From Tetraselmis striata (taxonomy: Eukaryota; Chlorophyta; Chlorodendrophyceae; Chlorodendrales; Chlorodendraceae), in contig VCJN01000564.1 in assembly GCA_006384855.1 (NCBI GenBank), forward strand, positions 62,001 through 126,000: 64,000 nt of DNA, given 5' to 3'. Shown piece by piece: positions 57,987-64,000 of the stretch. The notes beneath the pieces are model-generated. The model did not search any database and was not told the origin of the DNA. It worked only from the letters and a program-made list of their open reading frames with translations. Both the position numbers and the translations under genes were made by a program. Position 1 is the stretch's first letter. Each line of letters starts with the position of its first letter.

Positions 57987-58508
57987 GCAGGGGGGAGGGG
58001 GGGGGGCATTGCACCCTCATGTGCGCCAACTATCCTTGCTCAGCGGGACACAAGCGGTTTGTGCGCAGGTACTGTTCGTTTAATTGGGTTCGCGGGCCCA
58101 AACACTGAGTTGTTTTGCCGCAATCAGTCGGAATATCTGCGTGATATTCGTGGTGTATTCCGATGCATTTCTGATAAATACAAGTTGTTCTCTACTCGCG
58201 CGGGGGCGATGGGGGTGAAATAAAACAAAGTATTAAAAAAACATGCCGCTGAGCCAACGCGTGGTTACGGCAACTACTTAATACTGTGTGCTATTAACAA
58301 AGTGTGACAACGGAGCAGTGCTTAAGGGACACCACCCGGATCCAGCAGCGGGGTCCATGCCAGAGCCCCAGAGTGGTGGCGGGGGGGGGCTTAATGTTGA
58401 GGAAAGCATTGGAAGAGCGGCACCATTCTCATCGCAGCCGCTGCATGTCACCGCCCACATGGATGGTTGCCCGCTTACTTCGCGCCTGTCACTTGACAAA
58501 ACAAACAA

Positions 58509-58658
58509 CTACTGCAGCCCCCAGATCCTGCTAGTGCGCTTGGACAGGTGGACCGCCGCCCGGTTGCTGTACTGCCTGAAACTCATACGGGCAATGGGGG
58601 GCTCGTCCCGCTCGTGGTCGCCGCCTTGGTCATGCTGATTGTAGAACCGTTCCGGAGA
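58509..58658 (-). CDS. Possible terminal exon of an unrecognised gene
   Basis: Minus-strand frame of about 49 residues ending in TAG at 58511-58509. Its composition looks protein-like: RFYNQHDQGGDHERDEPP, then ARMSFRQYSNRAAVHLSKR and a WGLQ end. It is charged and not low-complexity. No start or upstream exon was found. It could be the tail exon of an unidentified gene or a chance frame between the ABHD14-like fragment and gene. Confidence 0.22.
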   Translation of the reverse strand, partial: SPERFYNQHDQGGDHERDEPPIARMSFRQYSNRAAVHLSKRTSRIWGLQ

Positions 58659-59003
58659 TGCCAGTCAGGAAATACAAACCGACAGCACCGCAGGGAAAGA
58701 CTGCATAGAGTTCATGAGGCAACAGACACGCATCGATTCCGCGCACGCAGAAGACATGCTGTGGGAGAGTGGTGGGGGTGGTCATTTAGGATGGATTTAA
58801 AATCCCCGGATAGCACGATCCAATGGCGTGCGGAAAGTAACTATTCAGAAAGCTTACACCAAAACCATGCACATTGCCGCACAGATGCATGCGCCGCTTG
58901 GGAAACCGATACACGGGACAAACACATTGTATTTGACCTTGGATATGCCAGCCGGGATATGCTGGCCGCGCCGCCATCAGCGCGGTGGCAAGGCCGTCGC
59001 GCC

Positions 59004-60910
59004 CTACCCATGGGCGCGCCGGTGGTCGCTGGAGATCTTGCTGAGCAGGGAGGACATGCCGCTTGGCGCGGCGTCCCGGGCGACGTGCGGATGGCTCGCC
59101 TCGTGCCGGCGCACCAGGTCCAGCAGCTCCGCGTGGAACAGCGGCGGGTTGTCCAGGTAACAGGGGTGCCGGCCGTTGCGGACGATTACCTAGGTGCGTC
59201 CCCGCGCATGCCCACCATGTCAGAACACACAGATGCCCGTGCCATTTCAGTGGGTTCGCGGGTCGTACGCATATGGACTGCTTCCCCTCTTTGCACCGAG
59301 GAAGGACGCCGGGGGGGAGCGGGATTCGAAACAGTAATCACTCGTCAACCCGGTGTGTTTTTGATGAACGTTGAGGGGGGCAAGAGTGTTCCCGATCAGC
59401 TGCAACGCCTGCATGCCAGTGCTGGGAAGAGGCATGGTGGCGGCAGGCGGCGGGTTACCTTGCGGCTGACTTCGAAGGCGGCCGTGATGACATCCGCGTC
59501 AGGGAGCTTGGGGGTGTCGAGCTCCCCGTAGATTGCGAGCACCTCCACCTGCGCAGCCACAGCCACAGCCAGCAAGCCTGTGAGGTTCACAGGGGGGGGG
59601 GGGGGGGTCCGTCTATGTCTCACACATGCCGGAAACCGGCAGATGAACACACATCAAAGAAACTCCTATCGCTTTATGACAACTAGATATTGTCGGTATG
59701 CAATTACATTATTTGTTCTACGAGGTCTGGGGTACCAGTCAGCCTGTGGTTCTGGGCAGCAGAGACTTTATGTGGGTCCTTGGCAACATACGACATCGTC
59801 CGACATGCCTGTGAGAACCCTCTTTACATAGCCTCCAATTGGGCTTGCATTTAACCTATAGGAACATCCGCTATACCTCCGCTGTATCGCCGTCTACATT
59901 TCAGCTCGGACAGGCAGGGTGGGTTCATATTTGCAGTGTTCCTCGTATTGCGTTTGCACCCAAAGTTACTTTGAGGACTGGATTTGATCGGCCACGAGCA
60001 GCACCGTACGGAAGTTGTAGTAGGAATCCGTACCCATCAAAAGCATTTCAACGTCGATCATCAGGTGAATTGGTGAGTGGTGAGCGCAGGTGCGGCCGGT
60101 GCTGGGTAGAGTGGGCACCAAGGGGGCAAAGGGGGGGCACCCACCCCGCGCCTGACGTCCTCCGGTAGCTCCCAGGCGGACTGATGCGGGAAGACGGGGG
60201 CCACCGGCACCCACGCCACCAACCCCCGCGTCGCGCCATACTTCTCCACGTACGGCACGGCAAAGGTCCTGATGCACAGCGCTTGCCACAGTCAGACAAC
60301 GCGCGGCCCGGGGCGCGTTGTCTTCCAGCCTTTGCGGGGGGATGCGCCGTCAGAGGCGGCGGCGCTCACCCGCTCATGGAGGGCGAGACGAGCACCACGC
60401 GGCGCCCGGGGGCGACCTGCTCCAGCAGCGCGGCGAGCCAGTCCGCCTTGGATGGCGCCGAGCCGAAGGTGCCCTTCCGGCCGGGGCTCAGCCCGAAGCC
60501 TGCCGCGTCCAGCGAAGTCAGCCGATGTGGGGAAGCGAGGTGCACGCGGGGTTTGGGGGGGGCTCAGACGCATGGTGCGGAGGGGCATTGGCACCTGGTA
60601 GATCGACGGCGACGGTGCGGACGCCATGCTCCGCCATGAAGGCCAGAGTTCCGATCTCCTGCCAGGTGCCAACGGAGAACGCCGCCCCATGAAGCATCAC
60701 CAACGTCACCCCGCTGTCGACTCTCTCTGCCGGGGGGGGGGGGGGGGGGGGGAACAAAGGGCGGGGCGGGATCTTGGTCAGGTGAGGGAGGAGGTGCCTC
60801 GCTCGAGCAGCTGGTCTGGGTTGCTGAAAACGTCACTGGCTGGGATGTACATACATACATATGTATATATATGTATATGTATATGTATGTATATATGTAT
60901 GTATGTATAA

Positions 60911-60948
<38 letters not shown>

Positions 60949-61795
60949 ATACGAAAAAGGTGAATCTACATTCAGCAGAAAGATACCACGTTCATATTTA
61001 ATTCGACCATGCAGCGCCTAGCTCACTGTCAGTGTGAGACCCGTCTGTATGAGCGCGCGTGCAAGCGCCGTTGATGGCAGGGGCATACGAAATCCGTCAG
61101 TGCCAGCTAGCAAAACTAGCAACACGTGTAACAGCGGGGTGTTCTCCGCTGCTTTGAGAAGTTGAAAGGCGTCAGTCCATGATTGCGGGGTGTATTTGCA
61201 GCGTGCTCGTGCTCGGCATGTTGTGTTGCCCGCATGCCACACGCTGAGGGTGGTCCTGCAGGGTGTTGTGAGGTGGTCTGGAGGTTTACTCGGTGTATAC
61301 ACATGTAAAGCTGAGGTGAGAAAGGTACAGGTACAGTCAGTCAGTCAGGTACCCAGCACGTAAGTTTAGACTCGCACGCGCGAGCCGTGAGAGGCAGTTC
61401 GACAACGCGCTCCATTGAGGGAACGATATTCGCCCACTACGAATATATTTCGAGATCTCACCAGCACCAGAAGAGGATAACGACGAGCCGCACGCACGCG
61501 GAGCAGCCCTGACCCCTTGCACACTCTATGGAGGCATCCCGCCTAGGGTCCCCGTATGAGTACAAGTTCACAGCAGCTACCCAGGCCGGCTGCTGCCGTG
61601 CACCGTACCGGGCGAGGAGGGCACGACGAGGCAGTACGTCTTGGCGCCCGCCACCTCCAGCCAGGAAGTCCTCCAGCGTGGGTCGCCGCCGGCTCCCTCC
61701 TCCACCACCACGCTGCCCGGCTCAGGGTCGGCGTCGGCCGGGGCCACCGTCGCTAGGAACGCCAGGCCCAGGAGGGGGAAGCGGGGCGTCTTCAT
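59004..61795 (-). CDS. Alpha/beta hydrolase, ABHD14 (CIB-like) family, with N-terminal signal sequence
   Basis: Six exons (complement) 61609-61795, 60595-60726, 60370-60499, 60145-60268, 59459-59548 and 59004-59189 join in phase to 282 residues. The N-terminus (MKTPRFPLLGLAFLATVAPA) is a signal peptide or signal anchor. The oxyanion-hole strand is VTLVMLHGAAFS, followed by GTWQEIGTLAF and the VAVDLPGFGLSP loop. The nucleophile elbow is SPSMSG (Ser in a SxSxSG context, as in ABHD14 proteins). The acid is Asp in YGELDTP and the His is in NGRHPCYLDNP, so the triad is complete. Mammalian ABHD14B acts on acyl-lysine with CoA; the substrate here is unknown. An upstream in-frame Met lies at 61840. 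Intron 1 (882 bp) holds microsatellites and a G run. Confidence 0.88.
60855..60946. repeat. TATG/TACA and (TG)n simple repeats in intron 1 of the ABHD14-like gene
   Basis: Mixed ATGTATAT units run from about 60855, followed by about 16 TG units at 60914-60946. Confidence 0.95.
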
Positions 61796-64000
61796 GACTA
61801 CTTTGGGAGGGTGGCTGCGACGGCGCCGCGGAAGTAACACGGCACTAGGAACTGCGCAAGCTGTATGAGCCGACTTTCTTGCTTAGACCCCTGCAGCGGC
61901 AGCAATGACGCACCCCCCTCCCCCCTATCCCGAGGCGCTCAGAAGGCGGGGCGGCTGGAGGACAAGTTGTGGATCAGCGCTGTCGTCACCGTCGTCGCGT
62001 GGCGTAGAGGTGACGTGTGATGGGGTTTGGCGTGCTGCGATCCTTAAAGATTATATTGTCGCTTTCGACGGCGCGGGCGCTATCTAATAATATTAATGGA
62101 GCGATCGTCAGGCGCGGGGCGCCGTGACGGGCCTCCTAGCTACTACGGTATTTCAAACATAAAACATAAAACACGCGAGACAGTCGGTAATTATAGCAAT
62201 TTAAAAATTTAAATAAAAAATTTAAATAAACACGCGCGAGAATAACATATAAAAAATGCTGGCTAGTTCTTTGCCGACGACAAAGAGGATGTGGTAAATA
62301 ATGACACGCCGGCTGCTACATCTTTCCACAAAAGTAATGGAGTTTGCGAATTCGATCCACACGCCGTGCGCGGCTACACTGAGACCGTGCGCGGGTGCAT
62401 GCATGTTACTCAGGGCTATACGGCTGGGGGAAAATGCCGCGATAGCGCGATACACCCCATATAGCCACGCGGTAGCATTTGCCGTCAACAGTTTCATTTG
62501 AATAGGCAGAAGCAGAATTTCTGGCGCTAGCGCTTCATGACCACAAATTGCGCCACTTGTATGCATGAATAGGCATGGGACACCACTGCCCCCGTACTCA
62601 TACCACATCACCCTTGGTATGATCGCTATCCACCGCATGTAGGGCATTGAAATTAGGGAATGCACGACCTGGACCAAGCCCTACATGTCAATGACAGTGG
62701 TTTATGCGCAAATTCATGGACGAAATGCTGCTGTGATCGGTGCATGCGCAGGCGGGAGAGGGTTGTTGCGGCCTCCTTGCCGTAGGCCAAAGCTTTCTAT
62801 AGTGGTGCATCATGGCCGCATGCTCATAGCGCGCCATGGTGAGCCCAGTGGGGCGGCAATGGCGTGCACCTTATTGCGTCGATGGTGGTGGAAATAATGT
62901 TGTGAAAAGGGGGTCCGGCATGGCGGCCGTGGGCATCGCTCAAGGGGGGCATGTGTCAAGTATGAGTGGTCCGTGCACGAGTACACGCAACACACTGTCC
63001 CGCCACTGTGTATCAGGTTTTGAGATCCACTTGGTGTAAAGTTCACTCCAATGTGTTGACCACACGCTGACACACACGTCGTATTTCGACATTATTTCTG
63101 AAAAATCGAAAAGTGCCTAAATGACCTCAGACGACCGTGCCGGAGATGGAGAAATTCTAGCCCTACTGCTTGCGTACATTTTAGTGGTATTTATGTATGA
63201 AAGAAATCCGACGTTTCCTCGCAACGTACAAGCGACACCGCGAGTTTGAGAGCTGCGCCACAAGGCAGCACTGCGGTGGCGATGGCATCACGCCACATCG
63301 TGCACAGGCGCACGCTACTATGGCCCCACCCCACCCAAAAATCTCCTAGCCTCTTTGCTGATATGTTTCCTCGCCCACCCATGGCCATCCCACCATGCAA
63401 TGGTCTATGCATGCGCGGCGGGACATGCGGGGCACCAACCCCCGGTGTTGTGGGGGTACTGGAAACGCTCAGTCTGGCGCAAGTGCCACTCGTGTAGGAC
63501 ACACGTTAGGGCCAAAGGGATTGATTACACCCTAGGCTGAGTATAAATGTGCAACATCCCAGGATGACAGGTCAGGAACCCTAGATTCAGCTGCCCTACT
63601 ATTCGCAAGCTCGGATTTGGCGAGAAAGGAGCCTGAGACTTATGAGGAGGGGTAGTGTACTATATATAAATATACAGCAATAAAAACAATAAATAGATAC
63701 CGCCGGCGGTGCATACGGCAAACCCGGGTGCAGCGCTGTTAATCTTAAAAGCAGCAAACTGGTCGTCAATATACTACCCCACTATATCTTGATGCTGTGA
63801 GTCGCAAAGATTATAACTAGAGAGCTAGGCGATCCTAATTACCCGCAGACTCTTGCTTGACTGCTATTATTTGTACCCCCCATTGTGAGTTTGTGATTGC
63901 ATAAAAGGTCACCTGCTAAAGCTGCTCCAAAGAGTGGTCTTAATCAGCATGATTGAGTCCCGTAAATGAATAAAGGGGCCATTTGCGTGCCCTTCCACAG
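61796..64000. other. Right end of window, no gene recognised
   Basis: Probable promoter of the ABHD14-like gene at the left edge. The remainder contains short frames on both strands with no recognisable domain, and AT-rich patches near 62200 and 63660. Nothing else seen. Confidence 0.35.

Noticed and set aside
58548-59531. 327-codon plus-strand open frame
   Set aside because: Shadow of the last exons of the ABHD14-like gene on the minus strand; no family-like sequence.
1-64000. CRISPR array, rRNA or bacterial operon structure
   Set aside because: No regularly spaced direct repeats with unique spacers and no rRNA-like sequence. Intron-rich genes show a eukaryotic nuclear origin.

Overview
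The window looks like nuclear DNA of a green alga (Chlorophyta or a close relative). Genes are rich in GT-AG introns, coding exons are GC-rich, and the proteins recognised (PRP6/STA1 splicing factor, SFT2, a plastid-type PPOX/DUF2470 protein, an AMN1-type F-box/LRR protein, a GT29 sialyltransferase-like protein) are eukaryotic, several with plant-type relatives. Introns often hold homopolymer G/C tracts of about 10-30 bases close to splice sites. The species cannot be named from the sequence alone.

Layout. 0.7-3.4 kb (+): GT29 sialyltransferase-like membrane enzyme. 3.4-8.3 kb: no gene seen, microsatellites. 8.3-10.9 kb (+): PPOX-class FMN-binding split-barrel protein, seven exons in perfect phase. 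12.5-15.6 kb (-): F-box/LRR protein, seven exons. 16.4-19.6 kb (+): an apparently intact mobile element with gag-like and tyrosine-recombinase (YR) reading frames, split direct repeats and no reverse transcriptase. 20.4-23.9 kb: a segment bounded by a short inverted repeat, holding a minisatellite and a strong hairpin. 24.2-26.2 kb: a second, broken YR gene and an orphan YR-element end in the opposite orientation. 26.6-28.3 kb: 0.2-kb direct repeats around a 61-bp tandem repeat. 28.6-30.2 kb (+): decayed C-terminal part of a LINE (RNase H onwards). 32.1-41.5 kb (-): complete 17-exon PRP6 homologue. 42.6-44.9 kb (+): a diverged, broken, collinear copy of the gag-YR element. 45.6-48.1 kb (+): SFT2 vesicle-transport protein. 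52.4-55.1 kb (-): unrecognised conserved-looking multi-exon protein. 57.7-57.9 kb (-): terminal-exon fragment of an ABHD14-like gene. 59.0-61.8 kb (-): complete six-exon ABHD14-like hydrolase. 61.8-64.0 kb: nothing recognised.

The host genes are unrelated housekeeping genes and form no pathway or cluster. The most interesting material is the gag-YR family. One copy is intact and has identical 187-bp repeats. Its gag and YR frames are in the same frame, separated by one TGA stop in a CGG context that resembles known readthrough sites, with a potential stem-loop downstream. A second, strongly diverged copy has the same RT-less order. This argues that the RT-less architecture is a property of the family rather than a one-off deletion.

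Exon borders were set by hand, by requiring GT/GC-AG signals, matching intron phase and family-like protein sequence across each junction. No alignment program was used.
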